Assembly: GCF_900608595.1 (NCBI RefSeq)
Contig: NZ_UWYY01000003.1
Location: forward strand, 186,001 to 250,000
Direction: 5' to 3'
DNA length: 64,000 bases
Source: Promicromonospora panici
GTDB lineage: Bacteria > Actinomycetota > Actinomycetes > Actinomycetales > Cellulomonadaceae
Shown here one piece after another: positions 33,501-42,251 of this stretch (the first letter of the stretch is position 1; each line of letters starts with the position of its first letter). Under the pieces are notes generated by a model. It did not search any database, had not been told where the DNA came from, and saw only the letters and a program-made list of their open reading frames with translations. The translations under genes and the position numbers were made by a program.

Positions 33501-34034
33501 GCCGAGGGACTCCTCCGGCAGACCGGCGGGCAGGGCGAGCGGCCGTCCCTCGCCCGCAACGTGCCCGGCGAGCAGCTCGGCCAGCACCAGGTCCTGTTCC
33601 GGACCCGAGACCAGCGTGGGGGTGGGCTGTTCGAGCGCCGCGGCGCGCTTGTGGAGCACGGCGAACGCCGCCGACGACGCCGTACGGACCATCGGCGCAC
33701 CCACCGTGCGCCCGGCCTGCGCGGCCACCTCGTCCCGCAGCCGGGCCGCGGCGCGACGCGACGACGCGAGGACCAGCACGCGCTCGGGCCGTACGCCCGA
33801 CGCGAGTGCCCGCACGGCGACCTCGCAGGTGACCGTCGTCTTGCCCGAACCGGGCGCCCCGAGGACCAGCGTCGCGCTATGGCTGAGCGCCGTCTCGACG
33901 GCGGCCGCCTGGCTGTCGTCGAGCGGCACGGAATCGGCGCCGCCGGGACGGTTCTCGGTCGACGTCAGGGGTCGCGCCAGCCGAGGTGCGAGGGCGAGGG
34001 TCGGTGTCACGCGAATGATCGAACCACGAGCCAC
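30519..34034 (-). CDS. adnA: AdnA, helicase-nuclease subunit of the AdnAB complex
   Basis: 1171-aa partner of AdnB. An N-terminal SF1-like ATPase (GAPGSGKTT, 59-67; VVVDDYQEA; AVSRARRRLLVTAVEDTEEA) and a C-terminal RecB-type nuclease (VTVADLKTG; QLGAYQLAV). Four cysteines, VTTCALRWAF upstream and CEVCAVRRSCPL at the end, can hold the Fe-S cluster known in AddB/AdnA-type nucleases. Unusual is a low-complexity insertion of ~55 residues in the motor domain with imperfect EPTGAEAPG repeats (~32740-32910 on the DNA). GTG at 34034 is chosen; TTG 36 bases upstream or GTG 24 bases downstream are possible. Corresponds to Rv3202c. Confidence 0.92.
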   Translation of the reverse strand: MARGSIIRVTPTLALAPRLARPLTSTENRPGGADSVPLDDSQAAAVETALSHSATLVLGAPGSGKTTVTCEVAVRALASGVRPERVLVLASSRRAAARLRDEVAAQAGRTVGAPMVRTASSAAFAVLHKRAAALEQPTPTLVSGPEQDLVLAELLAGHVAGEGRPLALPAGLPEESLGLRGLRQELRDLLMRAAERGLGPVELDEMGRANDRPEWVMAAQIYEEYLDTMALRLATPDAGPRYDPAVVIDEAAESLRSWEDEVPGMPRPTWDLVVVDDYQEATAATVRLLRVLHDDGARLVLLSDPDSAVQTFRGAAPGLTGRAAAPAGAGRAFGAFDAETVVLDTVWRQSPELRAVTRAVTNRIPVSASALHRRATAHEAESAGDGPAGAEPAGAELTAAEPTGAEAPGVAEPTGAEAPDSAEADTAEAGATPVSPVQVAVLSGAAQEAAWIARELRAEHLLRGTPWERMAVIARSGTRLAALRRELVSASVPVALLGSDLPLRDEPAVAPLLAAVKTCAGAPRGSLEALIAEELDGDEPLLDPETAALLLISPIGGLDAVALRRLRRALRSEELAAGGGRTSDALLVEVLADPARAALLPAQVRRGPLAVARVLAAGREAAGESGATAQTVLWAVWAATGLAERWSAAALTGGPAGLRADRDLDAVLALFRAAETFVDRMPGAPVAAFVDYLDSQDLPADSLAASAQGAGAVEALTPPGAAGREWDVVVVAGVQDGVWPDLRLRDSLLGSQALVELVAGRSEDGRVVGSEARRQVLTDELRAFAVAVSRARRRLLVTAVEDTEEAPSVFCDLVSPRGDGGDGPDPRRVPVGPPLDLRGVVAAARSELVRAAALSGPGGPSSGDPSVSDDQPSAGGRPASSGEPGAALLADLAAAGVAEADPSTWYGVAGVSSEVPLWGAQETVTVSPSKVETVTTCALRWAFEAAGGTKPDATHQTLGTLLHSIAQSHPKGSLTDLKKELDRRWPELALPDGWPSLQLRKRAERMVERLADYLADSGEPLLVEADFDLRVGRARLRGQVDRVEDAGDGSVTVADLKTGKTAASKDKAAENPQLGAYQLAVEEGALDLPEGTVSKGASLVYVGTETVSASVRNQPALVPDEDGNSWARDTVEGAADTMAAARFAARNNDLCEVCAVRRSCPLQPEGRKVVE

Positions 34035-34099
34035 TGACACTGCTCGGCGCCCCGCGCGGGGCTGTCGCAAATATCCTGTTCGCCCGAAGGGCTACGTGG

Positions 34100-35224
34100 T
34101 CACTCCGCGTGCGGCGCGGGCCAGGGCTCGGGGATGCAGCCGCTCGTCGTGGTGGTCTGCTGCACCATGATCGTCGCATGCTCGCCCTCGCCGGCGCACA
34201 CGTCGTGGTGGTACCCGATCACGTGCCCCACCTCGTGGTTCACCAGGTACTGCCGGTAGGCGCGGATGTTCTCCCACGCCCGGGACCCCGTGGCCCAGCG
34301 CTTGAAGTTCAGCACCGCGGTCTCCTCGATGCCGCACGAGAGCTCGCCGATCGTGTCGAGCGGAAGACACAGCTGATCGGTGGTTCCCGGGCTCGCGAGC
34401 ACGACGCGCGCGTCGTAGTTCTCGGAGTCGGTCCGGGCGAACGTGGAGCCGTCCGCGCCGTTCCAGCCGCGCGGGTCGTTCAGGGTGGCCAGCACGGCCT
34501 CGGCGAACACCCGCCGGTCCACCGGCAGGCCCTTCTCGACGGCGACCTGGACCCGCCAGACCTTGCCGTCGGCGGGCGCCGGACTGGATCCACGTGCCAC
34601 GAGCAGCCGGCCGGAGAGCTCCTGCTCCACGGTGACCTTCGTGCCGAGCAGGCCGGAGCCGCGCTCCGGCGTCGGACCAGGGGTGGAACGTGGGCTGGGC
34701 GCGGCGCTCGGGCCCGGCGACGGCGGCGCTGACTTCGTGACGGCCGGGCCGCGCGCCGCGGCCGGCGGCGACGGCAGGGCGGAGGCGGACGGCGCAGCCA
34801 GCTCCTCCGCATCGGCGGCGCCGACCCCGGACCCTGACACGGCGTCGGCTCCCGTGCCTGCATGCGCAGGACCGGCCGGCGTGGGCGGCGACGTGCGGTT
34901 GCCCGACCGAGCCGCCTCGTACGCGTTCCGCACCGCGGCGCCGGCCTCGGCACCCAGGTTGTCCTCGACCACCCCGGCCACAACCGCCGCGGACGCGTCC
35001 GGCTCGGTGGACATGGTCACCGCCATGCCCCCGCCGAGACCCATCGCGAAGCACAGGCCGAGCGCGGCCATCGTGCGCCGGGGGTTCCGCACCGCACGTC
35101 GCTTGACCTTCCGGGCCGCCGCACGACCCGCCGTCACCCCCTCGGACAGGAGGCCGGCGGACGCACCTCCGCGGGCGTGCCTGCCGGCACGCCGGGGGGA
35201 CGTCGGACTACTCACGCCGACCAT
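34100..35224 (-). CDS. DUF3152 predicted secreted zinc metalloprotease
   Basis: 374-aa protein with a basic N terminus, one membrane-spanning segment (MAALGLCFAMGLGGGMAVTM), a Pro/Ser/Ala-rich linker of ~100 residues, and a C-terminal DUF3152 domain. The zinc site HEVGHVIGYHHDVC has the extended HExxHxxGxxH pattern of metzincin-like peptidases, with QQTTTTSGCIP after it. Membrane-anchored and extracytoplasmic; substrate unknown. Rv3207c is the mycobacterial counterpart and keeps the same neighbourhood. No clear Shine-Dalgarno precedes this ATG; a GTG nine bases later is the alternative. Confidence 0.9.
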   Translation of the reverse strand: MVGVSSPTSPRRAGRHARGGASAGLLSEGVTAGRAAARKVKRRAVRNPRRTMAALGLCFAMGLGGGMAVTMSTEPDASAAVVAGVVEDNLGAEAGAAVRNAYEAARSGNRTSPPTPAGPAHAGTGADAVSGSGVGAADAEELAAPSASALPSPPAAARGPAVTKSAPPSPGPSAAPSPRSTPGPTPERGSGLLGTKVTVEQELSGRLLVARGSSPAPADGKVWRVQVAVEKGLPVDRRVFAEAVLATLNDPRGWNGADGSTFARTDSENYDARVVLASPGTTDQLCLPLDTIGELSCGIEETAVLNFKRWATGSRAWENIRAYRQYLVNHEVGHVIGYHHDVCAGEGEHATIMVQQTTTTSGCIPEPWPAPHAE

Positions 35225-35444
35225 GGTGCCACGCAGGCGCCCGCCGGCCCATGCCTTCACCCACAGAACGTGCAGTTGTCCACAGGCCGCGGCACACCCC
35301 GCCGTCCGCGTTGCGCTGTCAGCGACACCGCTCGGCTCACGGCGAAACCGCGGGCCGCCGGTCCCGGAGCGTGACTAGGATCGTCACGCCGGGTCCCCGG
35401 GCCTCCGGGTACGCGGCGCAATCCCCGACCGAACTGGAGTAAAC

Positions 35445-35666
35445 GTGGACGTCACCATCGGTGTGCAGAACCTGCCGCGCGAGGTCGTGGTCGAGACGGA
35501 AGAGAGCGCGGACGCCGTCGCGACTGCCGTCAAGAAGGCCCTGACCGGTGGCCCCCTCGAGCTCACTGACTCCCGCGGCCGCCGCGTGATCATCCCCGGC
35601 GAGGCCATCGGCTACGTCGAGATCGGCTCCGAGGAGCAGCGCAAGGTCGGCTTCGGCGCGGTCTGA
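35445..35666 (+). CDS. DUF3107 family small protein
   Basis: 73-aa protein starting MDVTIGVQNLPREVVVETEE and containing VIIPGEAIGYVEIGSEEQRK then VGFG. This is the highly conserved actinobacterial DUF3107 family (Rv3208A, TB9.4 antigen). It has no known function; it may be an ATP-synthase-associated or translation-linked small protein, but nothing here shows it. GGAG and a short spacer precede the GTG. A terminator follows directly. Confidence 0.9.
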   Translation: MDVTIGVQNLPREVVVETEESADAVATAVKKALTGGPLELTDSRGRRVIIPGEAIGYVEIGSEEQRKVGFGAV

Positions 35667-35682
35667 GTCTCGCTGTACCCGT

Positions 35683-35730
35683 CGCCGCGTGGCGGACTAC
35701 GCGCCAGTTTGCGCCGTCCGCCACGTGGCG
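35683..35730 (+). terminator. stem-loop terminator after DUF3107 gene
   Basis: 14-bp arms CGCCGCGTGGCGGA / TCCGCCACGTGGCG with one mismatch, and a small GGCGC-type pairing inside the loop; 16 bases after the stop codon. Confidence 0.75.
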
Positions 35731-35991
35731 TTCATTACTAACGGGTCGGTTGAACGTGTTTCGCTAACCACGCGGAAACATCGTGCGCGTACCATGAATG
35801 CCGTACATCGGTTGCCCGGTCGTCACGTTCCGACCCCCGAGCCTGTGCTTCGGTCTCCCAGGAGGCCGCCCCGACAGGACGCGCAGCCTGGGTCATTCCC
35901 GGCGCGCGATGATTTTCACGATCGGCTGCCGCACGAAGGCGCGATCGCCGGGCCATGAGGGCCCACCGCGCCGCGAGAGATGAAGGCGCCA
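35731..35991 (+). other. non-coding region upstream of rhlE, long 5' leader
   Basis: 260 bases with no credible gene. It is the promoter region of rhlE plus a leader long enough to be regulatory, as is usual for cold-induced RNA helicase genes. TTGAAC occurs at 35753-35758 but no convincing -10 pairs with it. Confidence 0.4.
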
Positions 35992-37629
35992 GTGACTACC
36001 ACAGACACCCCGGCCGCAGACGCGGTCACTGAGACAAGCCCCGAGCCGACGACAGACTCGGGGCCCGACTACTCCAGCCCGTCCGCCATCCAGGCGCAGA
36101 ACGTGACGTTCGCCGACTTCGGCGTCCGCCCCGAGATCGTCGAGGCGCTGAAGGACTCGGGCATCACCCACCCGTTCCCCATCCAGGCCATGACGCTGCC
36201 CGTCGCGATGAGCGGGCACGACATCATCGGCCAGGCCAAGACCGGTACCGGCAAGACGCTCGGCTTCGGCGTGCCGCTGCTGCACCGCGTCGTCGCCCCC
36301 GGTGAGCCCGGCTACGACCAGCTCGTCGCCCCCGGCAAGCCGCAGGCCGTCGTCGTCGTCCCCACCCGTGAGCTCGCCGTTCAGGTGGCGAACGACCTGG
36401 GCACGGCGTCCGCCAAGCGCAACGTCCGCATCGTGCAGGTCTACGGCGGCCGCGCCTACGAGCCGCAGATCGAGGCCATGAAGTCCGGCGTCGACGTCGT
36501 GGTCGGCACGCCCGGCCGCATGATCGACCTGCTCAACCAGGGTCACCTCACGCTGCTCCGCGCGGCGACCGTGGTGCTCGACGAGGCCGACGAGATGCTC
36601 GACCTCGGGTTCCTGCCCGACGTCGAGAAGATCCTGGCCCGCACCCCGGCGCAGCGGCACACCATGCTGTTCAGCGCCACCATGCCGGGCGCCGTCGTCT
36701 CGATGGCCCGCCGCTACATGAAGCAGCCGACGCACATCCGAGCCGCCGAGCCGGACGACCAGGGCGCGACCGTTAAGAACATCAAGCAGGTCGTGTACCG
36801 GGCCCACGCCCTCGACAAGGTCGAGGTGCTGGCGCGGCTGCTCCAGTCCGAGGGCCGCGGCCGCAGCATCGTGTTCGCGCGCACCAAGCGCACGGCCGCC
36901 AAGGTCGCGGAGGAGCTGCAGACGCGCGGCTTCGCCGCGGGCGCGATCCACGGCGACCTGGGCCAGGGCGCCCGCGAGCAGGCGCTGCGCGCCTTCCGCA
37001 ACAACAAGATCGACGTGCTCGTCGCCACCGACGTGGCCGCCCGCGGCATCGACGTCGAGGACGTGACGCACGTGGTCAACTACCAGTGCCCCGAGGACGA
37101 GCGCATCTACCTGCACCGCGTGGGCCGCACCGGCCGCGCGGGCAACACCGGTACCGCCGTCACCTTCGTGGACTGGGACGACGTGCCGCGCTGGTCGCTC
37201 ATCGACAAGGCGCTCGAGGTCGGGTTCCCCGAGCCGGTCGAGACGTACTCCACGTCGCCGCACCTGTTCGCCGACCTGAACATCCCCGAGGGCACCAAGG
37301 GCCGCCTGCCGCGGTCGGCGCAGCACCTCGCCGGCCTGGACGCCGAGGACGTCGAGGACCTGGGCGAGACGGGCAAGCGCAACAGCGGCTCCCGTTCCGG
37401 CGGCGGTCGGTCCGGCGCTCCCCGCTCCGGTCCCCGCACCGGCGGACGGCAGGGCGGCTCGCACGGCACGCCGCGCTCGGCGTCGCGGACGGACGGCGGC
37501 GCCGCTCCCTCCGGTGACACCGGCACGTCGGGCGACCGCCCGGCGTCGGGCAGCGAGGACGAGGGCGGCCAGCGGCGCCGTCGGAACCGCAACCGCCGCC
37601 GCACGCGTGGCGGCCAGCCGGAGAGCTGA
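35992..37629 (+). CDS. rhlE: DEAD-box RNA helicase, RhlE type
   Basis: 545-aa ATP-dependent RNA helicase. Q-motif TFADFGVRPEIVEALKDSG and PFPIQ, motif I AKTGTGKT, Ia PTRELAVQV, II LDEADEML, III SATMP, V VATDVAARGID and VI HRVGRTGRAGNTG are all present. The C-terminal tail of ~150 residues is low-complexity, with Ser/Gly/Arg repeats (SRSGGGRSGAPRSGP) ending in a highly basic RRRRNRNRRRTRGGQPES, likely an RNA-binding arm. AAGG five bases before this GTG favours it over an ATG 12 bases earlier. Rv3211 counterpart. A long stem-loop follows the stop codon within 3 bases. Confidence 0.94.
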   Translation: MTTTDTPAADAVTETSPEPTTDSGPDYSSPSAIQAQNVTFADFGVRPEIVEALKDSGITHPFPIQAMTLPVAMSGHDIIGQAKTGTGKTLGFGVPLLHRVVAPGEPGYDQLVAPGKPQAVVVVPTRELAVQVANDLGTASAKRNVRIVQVYGGRAYEPQIEAMKSGVDVVVGTPGRMIDLLNQGHLTLLRAATVVLDEADEMLDLGFLPDVEKILARTPAQRHTMLFSATMPGAVVSMARRYMKQPTHIRAAEPDDQGATVKNIKQVVYRAHALDKVEVLARLLQSEGRGRSIVFARTKRTAAKVAEELQTRGFAAGAIHGDLGQGAREQALRAFRNNKIDVLVATDVAARGIDVEDVTHVVNYQCPEDERIYLHRVGRTGRAGNTGTAVTFVDWDDVPRWSLIDKALEVGFPEPVETYSTSPHLFADLNIPEGTKGRLPRSAQHLAGLDAEDVEDLGETGKRNSGSRSGGGRSGAPRSGPRTGGRQGGSHGTPRSASRTDGGAAPSGDTGTSGDRPASGSEDEGGQRRRRNRNRRRTRGGQPES

Positions 37630-37631
37630 CC

Positions 37632-37739
37632 GAGCGGGGCCGCGAAAGGGTCCGCCTCGAGAACACGGTCTGGCATGGGTTTCGACCGGAATCCATGCCA
37701 GACCATGTTCTCGAGGCGGACCTTTTCGCGGCCTCGCTC
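37632..37739. terminator. very long stem-loop, ~47-bp arms
   Basis: Arms 37632-37679 and 37693-37739 pair over ~47 bp with three mismatches around a ~13-base loop. The left arm begins GAGCGGGGCCGCGAAAGGG and includes CCTCGAGAACA. It starts three bases after the rhlE stop and ends 22 bases before the TAGGTT box of the next gene, so it fills the intergenic region. Confidence 0.8.
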
Positions 37740-37774
37740 TACCCCGCCGCAGTCGACGGCGTAGGTTGCTCCTC

Positions 37775-38071
37775 GTGCAGATCCAGTTCAGCGCACCCTT
37801 GTGGCAGTGGCAGGTGCGCACCGACTCCTGGTGGTTCGTCACCGTGCCGCCCGACCACTCCGACGAGCTTGCCGACCTTCCCCTGCCGCCGCGCGGGTTC
37901 GGCTCGATCCGGGTGCGGGTCACGGTCGGGAGCACCACCTGGACCACGTCCGTCTTCCCGAGCGACAAGGACGGCGGCTACGTGCTGCCCATGAAGAAGA
38001 AGGTCCGCCAGGCCGAGGCCCTGGTGCCGGAAAAACCGGTGCAGGTCACCCTGGAGACGATCGACATCTGA
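37775..38071 (+). CDS. DUF1905 domain protein
   Basis: 98-aa small beta-rich protein of the DUF1905 family: FSAPLWQWQVRTDSWWFVTV, GFGSIRVRVTVGSTTWTTSV, then FPSDKDGGYVLPMKKKVRQA and a C-terminal PVQVTLETIDI. The function is unknown; some members are fused to bacteriocin-protection (YdeI-like) domains. The start is GTG seven bases after a TAGGTT box with no Shine-Dalgarno, a leaderless candidate. Confidence 0.85.
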   Translation: MQIQFSAPLWQWQVRTDSWWFVTVPPDHSDELADLPLPPRGFGSIRVRVTVGSTTWTTSVFPSDKDGGYVLPMKKKVRQAEALVPEKPVQVTLETIDI

Positions 38072-38125
38072 CTGTCAGACGCACAGGTCACCCGGGTGTG
38101 ACCTGACGTTCCGACACGTCGGAGG

Positions 38126-38761
38126 TCAGACCGTGCGCGCGAACTCGATGACGCCGTTGGCGATCATCTGCGTGGCGATCGCCGCGAGCAGCACGCCCGC
38201 GATCCGGGTCACCAGCGTGACGCCGGAGTCCTTGAGCACCCGGTGCACCAGGCCCGCGAACCGCATGGCCGCCCACGTGCAGATACACACCGCCACGATG
38301 CCGATGCCGATCGACGCGTAGTGACCGACCGCGGACTCCCCGCCGCTGACGCCCTGCTGCACGAACACCATGGTGGCGACGATCGTGCCCGGCCCGGCGA
38401 GCAGCGGCGTCGCCAGCGGCACCAGGGCCACGTTCCTTGCGGATCCGCCGGAGTCCGTCTCGCCCGCGTCCATCTTGCCCATGAGCAGCTCGAGCGCGAC
38501 CAGCAGCAGGAGCAGCCCGCCCGACGCCTGCAGCGCCGCCAGCGAGACCCCGAGGTGCTCCAGCAGGAGCTGGCCGAACACCGCGAACACGACGATCACA
38601 CCGAACGCCACGAAGATCGCGGTGCGTGCCGCGCGCCTCCGGTCCTGTGCCGTCATCCGCGACGTCAGCGCGAGGAACACCGGGACGGTGCCGGGCGGGT
38701 CCATGATCACGAAGAGCGTCACGAACACCTCGGTGAAGAGCGCGAGGTCGAACCAGGTCAC
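38126..38761 (-). CDS. MarC family integral membrane protein
   Basis: 211 aa with six hydrophobic segments, e.g. LALFTEVFVTLFVIMDPPGT, AIFVAFGVIVVFAVFGQLLL, ALQASGGLLLLLVALELLMG and IASQ-like ends. The MDPPGTVPVFLALT motif and AVPLATPLLAGPGTI-type segment (VALVPLATPLLAGPGTI) are MarC signatures. MarC was named from multiple antibiotic resistance but is not a resistance factor; transport substrate unknown. Its GTG start overlaps the stop codon of the PHP gene (GTGA), so the two are translationally coupled. Confidence 0.9.
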   Translation of the reverse strand: MTWFDLALFTEVFVTLFVIMDPPGTVPVFLALTSRMTAQDRRRAARTAIFVAFGVIVVFAVFGQLLLEHLGVSLAALQASGGLLLLLVALELLMGKMDAGETDSGGSARNVALVPLATPLLAGPGTIVATMVFVQQGVSGGESAVGHYASIGIGIVAVCICTWAAMRFAGLVHRVLKDSGVTLVTRIAGVLLAAIATQMIANGVIEFARTV

Positions 38762-39606
38762 CGGAGCACCTCGAGGGTGCCCTGCCCGACGATGGCCTCC
38801 AGCGCGCCGGGCTCGGTGGTGTTCTCGCCGATCCGGTTCTGCTTGCCCGCCCCATGGAAGTCGCTCGACCCCGTGACCAGCAGGTCCAGCGACTCGGCGA
38901 TGTCGCGCAGCCGGCGGCGGGTGTCCGGGGTGTGGTCGCGGTGGTCCACCTCGAGGCCCGCGAGGCCCGCCGCGGCGAGCTCTTCGATGGTCGAGTCGGG
39001 GACGACCCGGCCCCGCGCGTCGGCCCCGGGGTGCGCGAAGACCGGCACGCCGCCGGCGGCGCGGACCGCACGGACCGCCGCGACGGCGTCGGGCGCGTAG
39101 TGACCCACGTAGTACCGCGTGCCGGGGCGCAGGATGGTGGCGAACGCCTCGTCGCGGTCGCGGACGGCGCCCGCCGCCACGAGCGCGTCCGCGATGTGCG
39201 GGCGGCCCAGGGTGGTGCCCGGCTGCGTCTGGGCGAGCAGGTCCTCCCAGGTGATCGGGTAGTCCTCGCCGAGCAGCGCGACCATACGCCGGGCCCGGGA
39301 CGTGCGGTCGTCGCGCGTCCGCTCGGTCTCGGCCACCAGGTCGGGGTGTGTGGGGTCGTGCAGGTACGCGAGGAGGTGGACGCCGGTGCCCCATCCGGTG
39401 GTGCGCGCGATCGCGGAGATCTCGGCGCCGCGCACCAGGCCGACCTGGTAGCGGCCGGCCGCCTCGGCGGCCTCCGGCCAGCCCGACGTCGTGTCGTGGT
39501 CGGTGATGGCGAGCGTCGTGATGCCGGCCAGCGCCGCGACCTCCACCAGGCGCGCTGGCGAGTCGGTGCCGTCTGACGCGGTGGAGTGCGTGTGGAGGTC
39601 GATCAC
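38758..39606 (-). CDS. PHP-domain phosphoesterase (TrpH/YciV type)
   Basis: 282-aa polymerase-and-histidinol-phosphatase fold. It starts VIDLHTHSTASDGTDSPARL, with the first metal HxH pair, then AITDHDTTSGW, GAEIS, and a C-terminal GSDFHGAGKQ (Asp-His). E. coli TrpH (YciV) is a 5'-3' exonuclease acting on oligoribonucleotides and rRNA ends; this is the probable activity. The start is GTG six bases after TACCCT, another leaderless candidate; upstream in-frame residues have no family similarity. Operon with marC. Confidence 0.9.
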   Translation of the reverse strand: MIDLHTHSTASDGTDSPARLVEVAALAGITTLAITDHDTTSGWPEAAEAAGRYQVGLVRGAEISAIARTTGWGTGVHLLAYLHDPTHPDLVAETERTRDDRTSRARRMVALLGEDYPITWEDLLAQTQPGTTLGRPHIADALVAAGAVRDRDEAFATILRPGTRYYVGHYAPDAVAAVRAVRAAGGVPVFAHPGADARGRVVPDSTIEELAAAGLAGLEVDHRDHTPDTRRRLRDIAESLDLLVTGSSDFHGAGKQNRIGENTTEPGALEAIVGQGTLEVLR

Positions 39607-39773
39607 TCCACCAGGGTAGAGATCCCGCGGACCACCGAGTGCCCCGGGCGGCGTGAGGTGCGGCACCCCGGCGTCCCATCTGTCTGGCTCGCGTGAAGCC
39701 CACACAGCACGTTTACGGGCTGTGCCGCCGTCGTCCGCCGCCTGTGCTCAGCGATCCCTCACCATCGGATGCG

Positions 39774-40616
39774 ATGAGTACGAGCGACCCACAGAACCCG
39801 AACGGCGCTCCCACGAGCGTCGTTTTCGTGCATGGCATGCGCAACTCCGGCGCGACCTGGGAGAGCCAGGTAGAGCACGTGCGCGCGGCCGGCCACGAGG
39901 CCGTCGCGATCGACCTCCCGGCGCACGGCTCGCGCCGCCACGACCGGTTCACCATGGACGGCGCCTTCGAGGCGTTGGACGACGCCGTCGCGACTCTCCC
40001 GTCCGGCCCCGTCGCCGTGGTCGGGCTGTCGCTCGGCGGCTACACGTCTCTCGCCTGGGCCGCCCGGCCCGGAACCAGCGAGCGCCTGGTGGGGGTGGTG
40101 GCGGCAGCCTGCACCTCGGACCCGAAGGGCAAGCCGCTCCGGCTCTACCGGGACGTCGCCCGGACTGTGGCGAACACCGTCTACCTCAGCCGGCGCCTGA
40201 CCGGTCGGGTCGTGCACCCCAGCTACCCTCCGCGCCTCTCGATGCCGTCGCTGCGGCCCTCGTTCGGCGGCCCGCTCGGGAGCGCCCCCGGTGGCGCCGA
40301 CCTGCGCCAGCTCGAGATCGCGCCAAGTCAGGCCGCCGAGAGGCACCGCCCAGCATGGGACGTCGTCACGGACGCCCTGACGGACCTGATCGGCCGCTCC
40401 TCGATCGCGAACGTGCGTGCCTCCCGGGTCCCGATCTGGTTCATCAACGGCGCCCGCGACAGGATGCGCCTCGAGGAGCGGAAGCACCTCGCCGCGGCAC
40501 GCGAAGGGTCGCTCGTCGTCATCCCGAATGCGGGACACGACGTCAACAAAGAGGCCCCCACGGCCTTCAACAGGGTGCTCACCAGGGCGCTTGCGGACTT
40601 CGGACGGCGTGCGTGA
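39774..40616 (+). CDS. alpha/beta hydrolase
   Basis: 280-aa alpha/beta hydrolase with the oxyanion region VVFVHGMRNSGATW (residues ~18-31), nucleophile elbow VVGLSLGG and C-terminal His in NAGHDVN; an Asp in WFINGARD sits at the acid position. The cap region (LTGRVVHPSYPPRLSM) is variable. The substrate is unknown and cannot be inferred from context. An earlier in-frame ATG (39693) is rejected because its extra 27 residues lack family character. Followed 12 bp later by aminopeptidase P. Confidence 0.88.
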   Translation: MSTSDPQNPNGAPTSVVFVHGMRNSGATWESQVEHVRAAGHEAVAIDLPAHGSRRHDRFTMDGAFEALDDAVATLPSGPVAVVGLSLGGYTSLAWAARPGTSERLVGVVAAACTSDPKGKPLRLYRDVARTVANTVYLSRRLTGRVVHPSYPPRLSMPSLRPSFGGPLGSAPGGADLRQLEIAPSQAAERHRPAWDVVTDALTDLIGRSSIANVRASRVPIWFINGARDRMRLEERKHLAAAREGSLVVIPNAGHDVNKEAPTAFNRVLTRALADFGRRA

Positions 40617-40628
40617 AACACTGGGCGC

Positions 40629-42164
40629 ATGAGCGAGCCCACCACCACTTCTCAGCCTGACGAGCAGGAGACCGCGGACCGCGGCGCCAACCGCTCGCAC
40701 CGTCCCGCCTCCACTGCCTTCAAGAACTTTGTGATGTCGCAGTGGGCCCCGCGCGCCGAGCTCGGCCTGACGGCGTCCGCCGCCGCTCCGTACACCGTCG
40801 TACGACGCGCCGCGCTCTCCGAGCGGCTGCCGGGCGTGCGCCTGGTGGTCCCGGCCGGCTCGCTCAAGACCCGCTCCAACGACACGGACTACCGGTTCCG
40901 GCCGCACTCGGCGTTCGCGCACCTCACAGGCCTGGGCACCGACCAGGAGCCCGACGCCGTCCTGGTGCTGCACCCGGTCGAGGACGGCGCCGGCGACAGC
41001 GGCTCCAACCATCACGCCGTGCTGTACGTGCGCCCGCTCGCGCCGCGCGACAACGAGGAGTTCTACGCCGACGCCCGCTACGGCGAGTTCTGGGTCGGCG
41101 CCCGCCCGTCGCTGGCCGACGTCGAGGCCGTCACCGGCATCGAGGCCCGCCACATCGACGAGCTGGGCGACGCCCTGGCGAAGGACGTCGGCGACGGCGG
41201 CGTGCGGCTCCTCGTCGTGACCGGCGCGGACGACGCCATCGAGTCGCTTGTCGAGGAGCTGCGCCTGGAGGCCGGCGAGGACGAGGACTCCGTGTCCGAC
41301 GATGCCCTCGTCGAGGCCACGTCCGAGCTGCGGCTCATCAAGGACGAGTACGAGATCGAGCAGATGCGCGAGGCCGTGGCCCGCACCATCGAGGGCTTCG
41401 AGGCCGTCGTCCGTGCGCTGCCACGTGCGGTCGCGCACCGGCGCGGCGAGCGCGTCGTGGAGACCACGTTCGACGGGCACGCCCGGCTGGAGGGCAACGC
41501 CGTCGGCTACGAGACGATCGCGGCCTCCGGGGAGCACGCCACGACCCTGCACTGGATCCGGAACGACGGCGAGGTCCGCTCCGGCGAAGTTCTCCTGCTC
41601 GACGGCGGCGTCGAGGTCGACACGCTCTACACCGCCGACATCACGCGGTCCCTGCCGGTCGACGGCGAGTACACCGACGTGCAGCGCAAGATCTACCAGG
41701 CGGTGCTGGACGCGGCCGACGCGGCGTTCGCCGTCGCGAAGCCCGGCGCGAAGTTCCGCGACGTCCACACGGCGGCGATGGAGGTCATCGCGGCGCGGCT
41801 CGAGGAGTGGGGCTTTCTGCCCGACGGCGTCACCGCCGCCGACGCCCTGGCGGACGACGGCCAGCAGCACCGCCGCTGGATGGTGCACGGCACGTCGCAC
41901 CACCTCGGCCTCGACGTCCACGACTGCGCGCAAGCGCGCCGCGAGCTCTACCTCGACGGCGTCCTGGAGCCGGGCATGGTGTTCACCATCGAGCCGGGGC
42001 TGTACTTCAAGGCCGACGACCTCGCCGTGCCCGAGGAGTTCCGCGGCATCGGCGTGCGCATCGAGGACGACGTCCTGATCACCGCGGACGGCAACGAGAA
42101 CCTCTCGGCGGCGCTCCCCCGCCGCCCGGAGGACGTCGAGTCCTGGATGGCTTCGCTGCGCTGA
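40629..42164 (+). CDS. pepP: Xaa-Pro aminopeptidase (aminopeptidase P, M24)
   Basis: 511-aa metalloaminopeptidase that removes N-terminal residues preceding proline. Pita-bread fold ligands are visible: LLLDGGVEVD and YTADITRSLP (two Asp), MVHGTSHHLGLDVHD (His), VFTIEPGLYF (Glu) and GVRIEDDVLI (Glu). An N-terminal aminopeptidase-P domain (VVPAGSLKTRSNDTDYRFR) covers residues ~50-200. Cytosolic. It is close behind the hydrolase gene but has no Shine-Dalgarno that I can see, so cotranscription is uncertain. A repeat array follows its stop codon. Confidence 0.94.
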   Translation: MSEPTTTSQPDEQETADRGANRSHRPASTAFKNFVMSQWAPRAELGLTASAAAPYTVVRRAALSERLPGVRLVVPAGSLKTRSNDTDYRFRPHSAFAHLTGLGTDQEPDAVLVLHPVEDGAGDSGSNHHAVLYVRPLAPRDNEEFYADARYGEFWVGARPSLADVEAVTGIEARHIDELGDALAKDVGDGGVRLLVVTGADDAIESLVEELRLEAGEDEDSVSDDALVEATSELRLIKDEYEIEQMREAVARTIEGFEAVVRALPRAVAHRRGERVVETTFDGHARLEGNAVGYETIAASGEHATTLHWIRNDGEVRSGEVLLLDGGVEVDTLYTADITRSLPVDGEYTDVQRKIYQAVLDAADAAFAVAKPGAKFRDVHTAAMEVIAARLEEWGFLPDGVTAADALADDGQQHRRWMVHGTSHHLGLDVHDCAQARRELYLDGVLEPGMVFTIEPGLYFKADDLAVPEEFRGIGVRIEDDVLITADGNENLSAALPRRPEDVESWMASLR

Positions 42165-42251
42165 CCGGGCGCCGGGCGCCGGGAGCCAGGGGGCTGGTGC
42201 GGCGGCGTGAGGTGCGGCGGGGGCGCGCTGCGGTGGTGGCCCCGGACGTGG